In this document: positions 24,330-32,114 of the stretch, one piece after another | Layout of the letters: the number at the start of each line of letters is the position of its first letter | Position numbering within the stretch: the first letter of the stretch is position 1 | Assembly (NCBI GenBank): GCA_022867625.1 | Contig: JALIFM010000007.1 | Coordinates: 62,001-126,000 of the forward strand | DNA length: 64,000 nt | Direction of reading: 5' to 3' | Source: Lachnospiraceae bacterium NSJ-143 | GTDB lineage: Bacteria; Bacillota; Clostridia; Lachnospirales; Anaerotignaceae | Position numbers and translations under genes: made by a program | The notes under the pieces: model-generated | What the model was told of the DNA's origin: nothing | The model's input: only the letters and a program-made list of their open reading frames with translations | Database searches by the model: none

Positions 24330-25040
24330 TCATTCGTTGCTTGAATGCTCATAAATAATCGGCTGACTGTATGGTCCAATTACAATATTTTCCTCATGGC
24401 TTATTTCAACTGTAAATCCCCATGGCTTAAGTGAATCAATAACCCCTCCCTTAAACCTGAGAGCGGCTTCCATTACTTCCGGGTCGCCTATAGCCTTAAT
24501 TATAAAGGGAGCAGAAACCCGTACTCCATTTACATTTATAATTGAACCGGCACATTTGACAGAGCTCCTGGATACTATCCTCTGGCCATTTATAGATATG
24601 GCTTCTGCTCCGGCGCTGTTGAGCTCATTTATAAATAAAAGCAAATCCTCATCGTGTATAACAAGCGATGACGAGGCAACATTTCCGGATTCAGCTTTGC
24701 TGTCATTGAGCGTTATAATAATACCTTCTCCAGCCAGCTCAGATGTTCCAGCCAGTTTTCTTGCGTTTTCCAGCTCTTCTTTCATAAGTTTAAGAGCCGC
24801 GCTGTCATTTGATACCGCATCCTCATATTCAGATATAGACTTGTTCTTATTTTCAAGCTCGTCCAATAATTTCCTGTTTTCTTCATACGACTGTGAAAGC
24901 AGGTCTGTGAGTTTTCTTATATTCTCATTACTGCCATTGTTAGCGTCATTGTATGCATTTACGAGCAGGCTGCATGAGAAAAACCCAAGACAGATACATA
25001 CCGCTGAAGATATAACCACATTACGGTTAAACTTTATCAA
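24330..25040 (-). CDS. DUF881 family protein (YlxW/YlxX-like)
   Basis: A 236-residue DUF881 protein with one N-terminal membrane helix (about residues 8-28), a coiled-coil segment (about 30-85, rich in E, K, L and S) and the extracellular DUF881 domain with GEGIIITLNDS, NELNSAGAEAISINGQRI and AIGDPEVMEAAL. B. subtilis has such genes (ylxW, ylxX) between divIB and ftsA-ftsZ, the same neighbourhood as here. Function is unknown, but location suggests a division or wall role. The start is probably the TTG at 25038-25040, 9 nt after AGGAG. The ATG at 25049 touches that site directly. Confidence 0.85.
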   Translation of the reverse strand: MIKFNRNVVISSAVCICLGFFSCSLLVNAYNDANNGSNENIRKLTDLLSQSYEENRKLLDELENKNKSISEYEDAVSNDSAALKLMKEELENARKLAGTSELAGEGIIITLNDSKAESGNVASSSLVIHDEDLLLFINELNSAGAEAISINGQRIVSRSSVKCAGSIINVNGVRVSAPFIIKAIGDPEVMEAALRFKGGVIDSLKPWGFTVEISHEENIVIGPYSQPIIYEHSSNE

Positions 25041-25055
25041 ATTATGCATCTCCTA

Positions 25056-25814
25056 TCAAGTAAGATATTTGAATACTATAGGCTTTGACAAATCACTTAA
25101 ATCAAGTGTTCCCCTGTCGTTTGAAGCTATATTTTTCACAACCTCAGCCATAGTCCTTATCTTCTGGTCCCCATTAGACATATCTCCAAGGTTTATTTCT
25201 ATTTTGTTGACAAATGCCATAATCTTATCGGTATCGCTTACATCAATCTTAACAACAATATCAAGAAGCTCATATTTATTCATCAGCTGTGCAACATCAA
25301 CCATTATATCAAAAGCCTTTTTGTTGTCCGCATCAATAGTCTCACCGACTACGAAACTGTCGAACTGAAGACCTGTAACAACCGGAAGCGCTTTTGCCAT
25401 TTCCTTATTTATTTCCAGAACCCTGCCGTATTCATCTATGTACAGGTACGAGCCCATATAAGGCACATACCCCCTTACCTTTCTTTCATCTATATCAACT
25501 TCAACAGTATCAGGAAATTTATACTTTATCTTTGCATTTTTAATATATGTGTCATTTTTAAGGAGCTTAGCGGCAGAAAATCTGTTAAAAAGAAAAAGGT
25601 TACCGCCTTCCTTAAGGTTTATCATTTCACACAGTTCTTCCTTGGAATATTTATCCATAGGGGTAATTTCTATGTTTTTTATGGTAAATACCGGTGAAAG
25701 CATAAACAGCGCCGCACAGAATAAAACGCCTGCTGCTGCCTTTATGTGTTTTCCTTTGAACAGCCTGTTTTTTCGTTTTCTCTCGGCCTTGGGCTCCCTA
25801 TGGTTTCTGCTCAT
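25056..25814 (-). CDS. ftsQ: Cell division protein FtsQ/DivIB
   Basis: A 252-residue bitopic division protein. A basic cytoplasmic start (RNHREPKAERKRKNRLFKG) is followed by a membrane helix near residues 25-45, then a POTRA domain (FTIKNIEITPMDKYSKEEL, INLKEGGNLFLFN, KFPDTVEVDIDERKVRGYV). In Firmicutes FtsQ/DivIB binds FtsL and DivIC in the septal complex outside the membrane. The start is the ATG at 25814, 5 nt after AGGTGG; three extra codons in the longer frame are unlikely. It lies 9 bp after murA, the B. subtilis-like murA/murB-divIB neighbourhood. Confidence 0.92.
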   Translation of the reverse strand: MSRNHREPKAERKRKNRLFKGKHIKAAAGVLFCAALFMLSPVFTIKNIEITPMDKYSKEELCEMINLKEGGNLFLFNRFSAAKLLKNDTYIKNAKIKYKFPDTVEVDIDERKVRGYVPYMGSYLYIDEYGRVLEINKEMAKALPVVTGLQFDSFVVGETIDADNKKAFDIMVDVAQLMNKYELLDIVVKIDVSDTDKIMAFVNKIEINLGDMSNGDQKIRTMAEVVKNIASNDRGTLDLSDLSKPIVFKYLT

Positions 25815-25823
25815 AAAAACCAC

Positions 25824-27086
25824 CTACTCTTCGTATCTAATCATCGCGCCTAAATCAGTTAAGCTTTTTTCTATAGACTCATAGCCCCTTTTTACATACT
25901 GCGAGCCATTTATAACCGACATTTCTCCACACGACAGTGCGGCTGCTATCAGTCCCGCTCCAGCCCTAAGGTCAAAAGCGTTAACCTCCGCGCCCTTTAA
26001 GGCATTTACTCCTTTTATGGTTGCTTTCAGACTGTCTATTTCTATATTGGCACCCATTTTATTCAGTTCCAAAGCATGGCTGAACCTATTCTCAAATACC
26101 GACTCAATAATAATACTTGTTCCCTCAGCCAATGTCAATACACTCATTATCTGTGGCTGCATGTCTGTTGGAAACCCCGGATATACAGATGTTTTTATAT
26201 TCAGAGGGCTTATTCCATTTTCTGATGATTTCATATATATTCCACCATCACAATAGCTTACTTTGCTTCCCGCTTTTACAAAAACATCTATTATTTCTGA
26301 CATTTGCGAGGCTTCTGCGTTTCTCAAAAATATTTCGCCTCCGGCACAGGCACAGGCTGACATATATGTCCCTGCCTCAATTCTGTCTGCAATAATTCTA
26401 AACTCACCGTCTGAAAAGCTGTCAGTACCATTTACAGTAATTACGCCCGAGCTGTCAAAATTTGTTTCGATACCTATACATTTCATAAATTCGGCGAGAG
26501 CTGAAATTTCCGGTTCTCTGGCCGCATTTTTAATTACTGTTCTGCCTTCAGCAAAGGCAGCGGCAAGCAGAATATTTTCTGTAGCTCCCACACTTGGCAG
26601 CCTTAATTCTATTTCCGAGCCTTTAAGTTTTTCCACGCTGCACACGAAGCATCTTCCATTATCTGTTATCACCGCTCCCATACGTTCAAGAGCCTCAAAA
26701 TGTATATCCAGCGGCCGTCTGCCTATTCGGCAGCCTCCCGGCTTTGCGATTACCGCTTTTTTGAACCTTCCAAGAAAGGCTCCCAAAAATATGATTGAAG
26801 AACGCATTTTGCCAATGATTTCATCATCAAGCACAATAAAATGGGCTTTTGCAGAATCAACTATAACTGTTGATTTATCCCACTTTACCGAACAGCCGGC
26901 CTTTGACAAAATCTCAAGCGTATTAAAGACGTCTGTAATTTTTGGGCAGTTGTGAATAACATTCAGCCCCGAATTAACCAGACAAGCGCACAGTATAGGA
27001 AGGGCGGCGTTTTTGCTTCCATGAATATCAGTAGCACCAATAAGCTTTTTACCACCAAATACAATATATCTGCCCATTTTTTTCAT
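25824..27086 (-). CDS. murA: UDP-N-acetylglucosamine 1-carboxyvinyltransferase (MurA)
   Basis: A 420-residue enzyme for the first committed step of peptidoglycan synthesis: transfer of enolpyruvate from PEP to UDP-GlcNAc. The substrate-binding GSKNAALP motif is at residues 23-30 and the active-site cysteine, the fosfomycin target, is C119 in PGGCRIGRRPLDIH. The later ELNKMGANIEID and FDLRAGAGLIAAAL segments are also typical. It is followed by ftsQ after 9 bp. The start may be the ATG at 27086 or the one three codons on; neither has a strong Shine-Dalgarno site. Many Firmicutes have two murA copies, and only this one is visible. Confidence 0.95.
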   Translation of the reverse strand: MKKMGRYIVFGGKKLIGATDIHGSKNAALPILCACLVNSGLNVIHNCPKITDVFNTLEILSKAGCSVKWDKSTVIVDSAKAHFIVLDDEIIGKMRSSIIFLGAFLGRFKKAVIAKPGGCRIGRRPLDIHFEALERMGAVITDNGRCFVCSVEKLKGSEIELRLPSVGATENILLAAAFAEGRTVIKNAAREPEISALAEFMKCIGIETNFDSSGVITVNGTDSFSDGEFRIIADRIEAGTYMSACACAGGEIFLRNAEASQMSEIIDVFVKAGSKVSYCDGGIYMKSSENGISPLNIKTSVYPGFPTDMQPQIMSVLTLAEGTSIIIESVFENRFSHALELNKMGANIEIDSLKATIKGVNALKGAEVNAFDLRAGAGLIAAALSCGEMSVINGSQYVKRGYESIEKSLTDLGAMIRYEE

Positions 27087-27109
27087 TCCCGGCTTATATG
27101 TTTACTACT

Positions 27110-27118
27110 ATTATAACA
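27110..27118 (-). promoter_or_regulatory. Candidate extended -10 promoter for murA-ftsQ
   Basis: On the minus strand TGTTATAAT gives an extended -10 with consensus TATAAT (27110-27115), 24 bp before murA. A -35 would lie inside the end of trmD and matches poorly. Confidence 0.45.
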
Positions 27119-27123
27119 AATAA

Positions 27124-27870
27124 TCAGGAATTAGTGTCTGTACCTGGTCTATCTAAATAATTTTTGACATAGGCCGAATCTTTTTCACTAAGGCTGAGTT
27201 TCTCAAATATATCTGGTCTTTTATTTAATGTTCTTATAAGTGCCTGTTCATGTCTCCACCTGTCAACACGTCCATGGTCTCCGCTCAGGAGCACCTCCGG
27301 CACATTCCGTCCCATAAATTCCGGAGGTCGTGTGTACTGAGGATATTCCAAAAGCCCATTTGAAAAGCTCTCATCCAAAAACGACTCCTCTTTGCCAAGC
27401 ACTCCCGGCACAAGCCTTGACACGGCATCAATAACAGCCATAGCCGCAAGCTCTCCGCCTGTAAGGACAAAGTCGCCCATCGATATCTCATCAGTCACTA
27501 TTTCTTCAATTACCCTCTCGTCTATCCCCTCATAATGTCCGCAAAGTATAACTATATTTTCTTCTTCTGAAAGCTCCTGAGCAATCTTCTGGCTGAACGG
27601 CCTTCCCTGTGGAGTCATATATATAACCCGCTCTCCGCCGTTAAGCCCAAGGCTTTTATAAGCATCGTAAACCGGCTGAGGCTTCATAACCATTCCGGCT
27701 CCGCCTCCATAAGGGTAATCATCCACATGCCTGTGCTTATCATTAGAAAAGTCTCTGATATCCACAGTTGAAACATTAATAATTTTTTCTTTCCGTGCTC
27801 TCCCTATTATGCTGTGTCCCAAACAGTCATCTATCATCTGGGTAAAAAGTGTCAGAACATAAAAATTCAT
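27124..27870 (-). CDS. trmD: tRNA (guanine-N1)-methyltransferase TrmD
   Basis: A 248-residue SPOUT-class enzyme that methylates G37 of tRNAs using S-adenosylmethionine. Family landmarks are YPYGGGAGMVMKPQP near residue 55, the knot region ILCGHYEGIDERV near 112, and GDFVLTGGELAAMAVIDAVSRLVPGVLG near 130-157, followed by YTRPPEF. It overlaps nothing and directly follows rimM (0-1 bp gap). The usual next gene, rplS, is not here; murA follows instead. Confidence 0.96.
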   Translation of the reverse strand: MNFYVLTLFTQMIDDCLGHSIIGRARKEKIINVSTVDIRDFSNDKHRHVDDYPYGGGAGMVMKPQPVYDAYKSLGLNGGERVIYMTPQGRPFSQKIAQELSEEENIVILCGHYEGIDERVIEEIVTDEISMGDFVLTGGELAAMAVIDAVSRLVPGVLGKEESFLDESFSNGLLEYPQYTRPPEFMGRNVPEVLLSGDHGRVDRWRHEQALIRTLNKRPDIFEKLSLSEKDSAYVKNYLDRPGTDTNS

Positions 27871-28380
27871 TTAAACCATTCCTTCTAAGAGGTTAACCGT
27901 CATTTTATTCTCTTTTATATCAACGTCAGCTATACATTCCTTAATGGCAGGGATAAGTATTTCACTTTTAGTATCCTCACCGTTTTTTACACAGTATACA
28001 TCGTTTGCGGCAGTAAAATAAATATCGTAAATTTTACCCAGATACTTTCCGTCTGACGTATAAACATCCATGTCATAAAGGTCTCTTGTATAATATTCAT
28101 CTTCCTCAAGCGGAATTGCTTCCTCATCCGGTATCAAAATACTTGCGCCACGGTATTTCTCAGCTATATTTATATCGCTTATCTCCTTAACTGTCAGCAG
28201 AACCATATTTTTCTGATAAGCGGCCTTTTCCACAGAGAATGTTTCTCTTTTACCGTTTAGCTCAAATATGACTTCTTTCAAAAGTGAAAACCTCCTGCTG
28301 TCATCAGTTGTAGGAAAAACCCTTAAAGTACCTTTAATCCCGTGAGTAGAAGTTATCTTTCCTATGCAAAAGTAACCCAA
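27871..28380 (-). CDS. rimM: 16S rRNA processing protein RimM
   Basis: A 169-residue ribosome maturation factor that helps assemble the 30S head with S19. It has the N-terminal GKITSTHGIKGTLRV motif and the C-terminal PRC-barrel region (YYTRDLYDMDVYTSDGKYLGKI). I start at the TTG at 28378-28380, 7 nt after GGAGG, giving a usual RimM N-terminus; a TTG two codons earlier is only 1 nt from that site. Two terminators separate it from khpA upstream. Confidence 0.93.
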   Translation of the reverse strand: MGYFCIGKITSTHGIKGTLRVFPTTDDSRRFSLLKEVIFELNGKRETFSVEKAAYQKNMVLLTVKEISDINIAEKYRGASILIPDEEAIPLEEDEYYTRDLYDMDVYTSDGKYLGKIYDIYFTAANDVYCVKNGEDTKSEILIPAIKECIADVDIKENKMTVNLLEGMV

Positions 28381-28423
28381 TTCCAATCCTCCTTAAAAAC
28401 AAACCTGTTTATTACATGCCAAT

Positions 28424-28453
28424 ATATTAAAAACGCGGGCAGCACAAGCCCGC
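28424..28453 (-). terminator. Second terminator between khpA and rimM
   Basis: A 6-bp GC-only stem (28435-28440 with 28448-28453) with a 7-nt loop is followed on the minus strand by GTTTTTAATA. Confidence 0.7.
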
Positions 28454-28464
28454 AGTTTAAATTT

Positions 28465-28502
28465 TATAATAATAAAAGCCTCGATTAATAACCGGGGCTT
28501 TT
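28465..28502 (-). terminator. First terminator after khpA
   Basis: A 10-bp stem (28474-28483 with 28493-28502, one G-U pair) with a 9-nt loop begins 10 bp beyond the khpA stop. The minus strand continues with TTTTATTATT. Confidence 0.75.
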
Positions 28503-28512
28503 CATTAAACAG

Positions 28513-28743
28513 TTACTGTACTATTTCAACAACGATATGCTTATCTTCATGGATAGCCGCTGCTTTGACAACTGTTCGGATGGCTTTTGCAATTCTTCCC
28601 TGCTTTCCAATCACTTTGCCCATATCGTCAGGAGCTACCTTGAGTTCAAGGACCAGTGACCTTTCACCCTGGACCTCTGTAACACAGACATCATCCGGGT
28701 TGTCAACAAGATTTCTTGCAATAACTTCCAATAATTCTTTCAT
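28513..28743 (-). CDS. khpA: KH-domain RNA-binding protein KhpA (YlqC)
   Basis: A 76-residue single-KH-domain protein. The KH signature is GKVIGKQGRIAKAIRTVVKAAA. KhpA pairs with KhpB in several Firmicutes and binds RNA; in pneumococci the pair affects cell elongation and division. The start is the ATG at 28743 with GGGAGG upstream, giving the family start MKELLEVIARNLVDNP. It lies between rpsP and rimM, the normal position of ylqC. Two terminators follow it. Confidence 0.92.
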   Translation of the reverse strand: MKELLEVIARNLVDNPDDVCVTEVQGERSLVLELKVAPDDMGKVIGKQGRIAKAIRTVVKAAAIHEDKHIVVEIVQ

Positions 28744-28769
28744 AAGTATCCTCCCGAGGAAGAACAATA

Positions 28770-29018
28770 TCAATCCTTGATAACGCCGGCCTTCTTTAAT
28801 AAAGCCTTAACAGTATCAGATGGCTGTGCGCCGTTTGCAATCCATTTAGCTGCCGCATCAGCGTCCACCTTTAAATCAACTGGCTCTGTTGTAGGATTAT
28901 AGTATCCAATCTCATCAATTGACTTGCCGTTTCTTGCTGTTCTTGAATCAGCAACTACGATTCTATAGAATGGGGCTTTTTTTGCGCCTAATCTTTTTAA
29001 CCTGATTCTTACTGACAT
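28770..29018 (-). CDS. rpsP: 30S ribosomal protein S16
   Basis: An 82-residue S16 protein with the standard start [24 protein letters not shown] and the [12 protein letters not shown] segment. S16 is needed for 30S assembly. A strong AGGAGG precedes the ATG. It follows ffh by 35 bp, the conserved ffh-rpsP order. Confidence 0.97.
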   Translation of the reverse strand: MSVRIRLKRLGAKKAPFYRIVVADSRTARNGKSIDEIGYYNPTTEPVDLKVDADAAAKWIANGAQPSDTVKALLKKAGVIKD

Positions 29019-29053
29019 TTAAATTCACCTCCTGTAATATTTATACCTTAATT

Positions 29054-30394
29054 TTATCTAAAAGGAAGTTTAAACTTTCCTTTTTTACCTTTTGTCATAG
29101 CGGACATCTGCTTAACCATTTTTTTCATTTCTTCAAACTGTTTTAAAAGACGGTTAACTTCTGCTATGCTTCTGCCGCTTCCCAAAGCTATTCTTTTTTT
29201 CCTTGGGCCGTTTAAAACTGAAGGATTGGAGCGTTCCTCCTTTGTCATTGACTGTATAATCGCTTCAACATGGCCCATTTCCTTTTCAGCGTCTACATTG
29301 TCAAGGGCGTCCATATTGAGGGCTCCCATACCCGGCATCATACCAAGCAAATCCTTTAAAGGACCCATTTTACGTATTTTCTGCATCTGCAAAAGGAAAT
29401 CCTCAAGGGTAAAATCATTTTCTCTCAGCTTTCTTTCCATATCAGCCGCTTCTTTGGCATCTATGTTCTGCTGGGCCTTTTCTATAAGAGAAAGCACATC
29501 TCCCATACCAAGTATGCGTGAAGCCATGCGCTCAGGATAAAACGGCTCCAAATCCTCAAGCTTTTCACCCATACCGATATACTTAATCGGTTTGTTAGTT
29601 ACGCTCCTTACCGAAAGTGCAGCTCCGCCTCTGGCATCACCGTCAAGCTTGGTAAGAATTATACCGTCAATTCCAAGCTGACCGTCAAAGCCTTCTGCAA
29701 CTGTAACCGCGTCCTGTCCTGTCATGGCGTCTACCACAAGCAGTATCTCCTGAGGCTTTACAGTTTCTTTTATATCCTTCAGCTCGTCCATCAATTCTTC
29801 ATTTATATGAAGGCGTCCGGCTGTATCTATCAATATTACATCATTTCTGTTTTCCCGTGCATACTCAATAGCCTTTTGTGAAATTTCTACAGGGCTTACC
29901 TTATCTCCCATTTCAAAAACCGGTATATCGTATGTCTTTCCAACTACCTGAAGCTGCCTTATAGCCGCAGGCCTGTAAATATCACAGGCAACAAGCAGAG
30001 GCTTTTTTCCCTGCTTTCTCAAAAGACCGGCAAGCTTTCCGCTTGTAGTTGTTTTTCCGGCTCCCTGCAAACCTACCATCATATATATTGTAGGTGGGTG
30101 GTTTGCGAATGTGAGCTTGCTCTGGGTGCTTCCCATAAGCTCAATAAGCTCCTCATTTACTATCTTTATAACCTGCTGTCCCGGCGTAAGGCTTTCCATA
30201 ACCTCAATGCCAACAGCTCTTTCGGTCACTTTATTAATAAACTGCTTTACTATTTTAAAGTTAACATCTGCTTCAAGGAGGGCTATCTTAACCTCACGCA
30301 TGGCCGCCTTAACGTCAGCCTCTGTAAGCTTTCCCTTTCCTCTGAGCTGCTTGAAAACTTCCTGAAGTTTATTGGAAAGATTTTCAAATGCCAT
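29054..30394 (-). CDS. ffh: Signal recognition particle protein Ffh (SRP54)
   Basis: A 446-residue GTPase that binds signal sequences on the ribosome with SRP RNA. N domain (about 1-95), G domain with GLQGAGKTTTSGK (108-120), DTAGRLHINEEL, TKLDGDARGGAALS, and a methionine-rich M domain from about 300 (MQKIRKMGPLKDLLGMMPGMG, then SMTKEERSNP). The C-terminal GSGRSIAEVNRLLKQFEEMKKM contacts SRP RNA. It follows ylxM by 11 bp. Its receptor FtsY is the next gene upstream of the ylxM promoter. Confidence 0.97.
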   Translation of the reverse strand: MAFENLSNKLQEVFKQLRGKGKLTEADVKAAMREVKIALLEADVNFKIVKQFINKVTERAVGIEVMESLTPGQQVIKIVNEELIELMGSTQSKLTFANHPPTIYMMVGLQGAGKTTTSGKLAGLLRKQGKKPLLVACDIYRPAAIRQLQVVGKTYDIPVFEMGDKVSPVEISQKAIEYARENRNDVILIDTAGRLHINEELMDELKDIKETVKPQEILLVVDAMTGQDAVTVAEGFDGQLGIDGIILTKLDGDARGGAALSVRSVTNKPIKYIGMGEKLEDLEPFYPERMASRILGMGDVLSLIEKAQQNIDAKEAADMERKLRENDFTLEDFLLQMQKIRKMGPLKDLLGMMPGMGALNMDALDNVDAEKEMGHVEAIIQSMTKEERSNPSVLNGPRKKRIALGSGRSIAEVNRLLKQFEEMKKMVKQMSAMTKGKKGKFKLPFR

Positions 30395-30405
30395 CAGGAA
30401 ACCTC

Positions 30406-30759
30406 CTAATCCAAAATTTCGTCAGCAATTTCTTTTATCTTATCGATTTTTTCAATTGCCACAGTGCTTATTCCGCCTGTCTGTTCTATCTCCTGAGCAA
30501 GATTTTTAATACGGCGAACAGATTCCTTCTGTATACCAAACCTTTCAACGAGCCTCAGCTTTTCCTCGTATCCTGCAAGCAGGGTTTCAGTCCTTTTCAG
30601 CAAATCCCTTACCGCCTGCCGGCTTATCCCAAGCTCCTCACCGATTTCTGTAAGTGAGCAGTCATTAAGGTGGTAATACTCAAAGACAGTTTTCTGCCTT
30701 TCGGTTAGCAGTTCACCATAAAAATCATATAAAAGCGTGGCCTTCAAAATATCATCCAT
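30406..30759 (-). CDS. ylxM: YlxM family DNA-binding protein (UPF0122)
   Basis: A 117-residue helix-turn-helix protein related to sigma-70 region 4. YYHLNDCSLTEIGEELGISRQAVRDLLKR is the HTH, and the YlxM start is LLYDFYGELLTERQ. In Gram-positive bacteria ylxM almost always precedes ffh; the streptococcal protein was reported to affect SRP activity. The ATG at 30759 follows AGGGG by 8 nt. The gene starts an operon ylxM-ffh-rpsP-khpA behind a very good promoter with two palindromic sites. Confidence 0.93.
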   Translation of the reverse strand: MDDILKATLLYDFYGELLTERQKTVFEYYHLNDCSLTEIGEELGISRQAVRDLLKRTETLLAGYEEKLRLVERFGIQKESVRRIKNLAQEIEQTGGISTVAIEKIDKIKEIADEILD

Positions 30760-30780
30760 ATACGTGACCCCTAATTGTAA

Positions 30781-30802
30781 TGTAAAGCAAATTTGCTTTA
30801 CA
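30781..30802. promoter_or_regulatory. Perfect 22-bp palindrome at the ylxM transcription start (site 2)
   Basis: A perfect 22-bp palindrome with outer arms TGTAAAG and CTTTACA. It begins just beyond the predicted transcription start of the ylxM promoter. No T-run follows on the minus strand, so it is not a standard terminator. It is likely a repressor operator, though an RNA hairpin is possible. Confidence 0.65.
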
Positions 30803-30809
30803 AGTTGAT

Positions 30810-30838
30810 ATGATACAATATTTAAAAGGCTTTGTCAA
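30810..30838 (-). promoter_or_regulatory. Strong sigma-A-type promoter for ylxM-ffh
   Basis: On the minus strand a consensus TTGACA (30833-30838), a 17-bp spacer and TATCAT (30810-30815). The predicted start is near 30803, about 45 bp before the ylxM ATG. Confidence 0.75.
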
Positions 30839-30854
30839 GTATTTTTACTTTACA
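30833..30854. promoter_or_regulatory. Imperfect 22-bp palindrome overlapping the ylxM -35 (site 1)
   Basis: A 22-bp element with arms TGTAAAG and CTTGACA (minus-strand reading), the same outer pattern as site 2 with one arm mismatch. It covers the whole -35 hexamer. Its centre is 52 bp from that of site 2, close to five helical turns. Confidence 0.55.
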
Positions 30855-30859
30855 TTATA

Positions 30860-32113
30860 TTATTCTGCGTCAAACAAAGCTTTTGCAAAGTTTTCAGCGT
30901 CAAATTTCTGCAAATCCTCTATTCCTTCACCTACTCCTATATAACGCACAGGTATTTTAAGCTCGCTTTTAATCGCAACAACTATTCCGCCTTTTGCCGT
31001 TCCGTCAAGCTTTGTTAGTATTATGCCTGTAATATCCGCCGCTTCCTTAAACAGCTTTGCCTGCTGGAGAGCATTTTGTCCTGTTGTGGCATCAAGCACA
31101 AGAAACACTTCTTTATGTGCCTGAGGATATTCCCTTTCAAGAACTTTAGATATTTTTTTCAGCTCCTCCATAAGATTCTTTTTGTTATGCAGCCTGCCGG
31201 CTGTGTCGCAAATAAGCAAATCTGCCTTTCTGTTCTTTGCAGCGTTTGCGGCGTCAAACACAACCGCTGCCGGGTCGGAGTTTTCCTCATGCTTTATAAC
31301 ATCAGCTCCGCATCTGTCACCCCAAACCATAAGCTGGTCTATAGCCGCTGCCCTGAATGTGTCAGCAGCCGCAAGAAGCACATTTTTGCCTTCTTTTTTG
31401 TATGATGACGCAAGCTTGCCTATTGTTGTTGTCTTACCAACTCCGTTAACGCCTATAACAAGCATAACTGTAGGCGAAGGAAGTGTAAAATCACCGTCAA
31501 CACCGTCTAAGAGTATACCGCTTATCTCCTCAGAAAGCATTGTTTTAATCAACGCCGGGTCTGTAACCCCCTCTTTTTTAACACGCTTCCTCAGAGTTTC
31601 ACAAACATCCATTGTCGTCTGTACTCCCAAGTCCGCCATAATAAGGGCTTCTTCAAGTTCCTCAAACAAATCTTCATCAATTTTTGTAAAAGCTCCCAGT
31701 ACGCTGTCAACACTTCCAAGTATATTTTTCCTTGTCTTTCCCAGCCCCTCTTTAAGTCTGGCAAAAAAGCCTTTCTTTGATTCCTCGCCGTTTGGCTGGA
31801 CTTCATTATTGACAGTTTCACTTTCTGCTGTTTCATAATATTTATCTTCATTACTATCCGTTTCGTTTACTTCATCAAAACCGCTTTCCTGACTTTCCAC
31901 ATCTTCGTCCGCTGCCTTTGCTGTAGTATCTTCATCAACAGCTTCGTCAGTGCTATCATCTGCCGTTTCCGGTTCCGATTCCTCTTTTGCATACTGTTCA
32001 GACTGTTCTGGAGTATTTTCTTCCGCCTCTTTATTTTCTTCCATAATATCCGTATTTACGGCCTGTTCTTCTTCTGTCTTTTTTTTGCCTTTTAAAAAAT
32101 CAAAAATTCCCAT
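30860..32113 (-). CDS. ftsY: Signal recognition particle receptor FtsY
   Basis: A 417-residue SRP receptor GTPase at the inner face of the membrane. An acidic, low-complexity N-terminal region (about 15-100, many E and D) precedes the NG domain. GTPase motifs are GVNGVGKTTTIGK, DTFRAAAIDQL, DTAGRLHNKKNLMEEL, TKLDGTAKGG and GVGEGIEDLQKFD. The start MGIFDFLKG is the ATG at 32113 with GGGGAGG upstream; five extra codons in the longer frame overlap smc and are unlikely. It starts 2 bp after the smc stop codon. Confidence 0.95.
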   Translation of the reverse strand: MGIFDFLKGKKKTEEEQAVNTDIMEENKEAEENTPEQSEQYAKEESEPETADDSTDEAVDEDTTAKAADEDVESQESGFDEVNETDSNEDKYYETAESETVNNEVQPNGEESKKGFFARLKEGLGKTRKNILGSVDSVLGAFTKIDEDLFEELEEALIMADLGVQTTMDVCETLRKRVKKEGVTDPALIKTMLSEEISGILLDGVDGDFTLPSPTVMLVIGVNGVGKTTTIGKLASSYKKEGKNVLLAAADTFRAAAIDQLMVWGDRCGADVIKHEENSDPAAVVFDAANAAKNRKADLLICDTAGRLHNKKNLMEELKKISKVLEREYPQAHKEVFLVLDATTGQNALQQAKLFKEAADITGIILTKLDGTAKGGIVVAIKSELKIPVRYIGVGEGIEDLQKFDAENFAKALFDAE

Positions 32114-32114
32114 T

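Noticed and set aside
30781-30802. 22-bp palindrome as ftsY terminator
   Set aside because: It lies downstream of a strong promoter for ylxM and has no T-run after it; an operator fits better.
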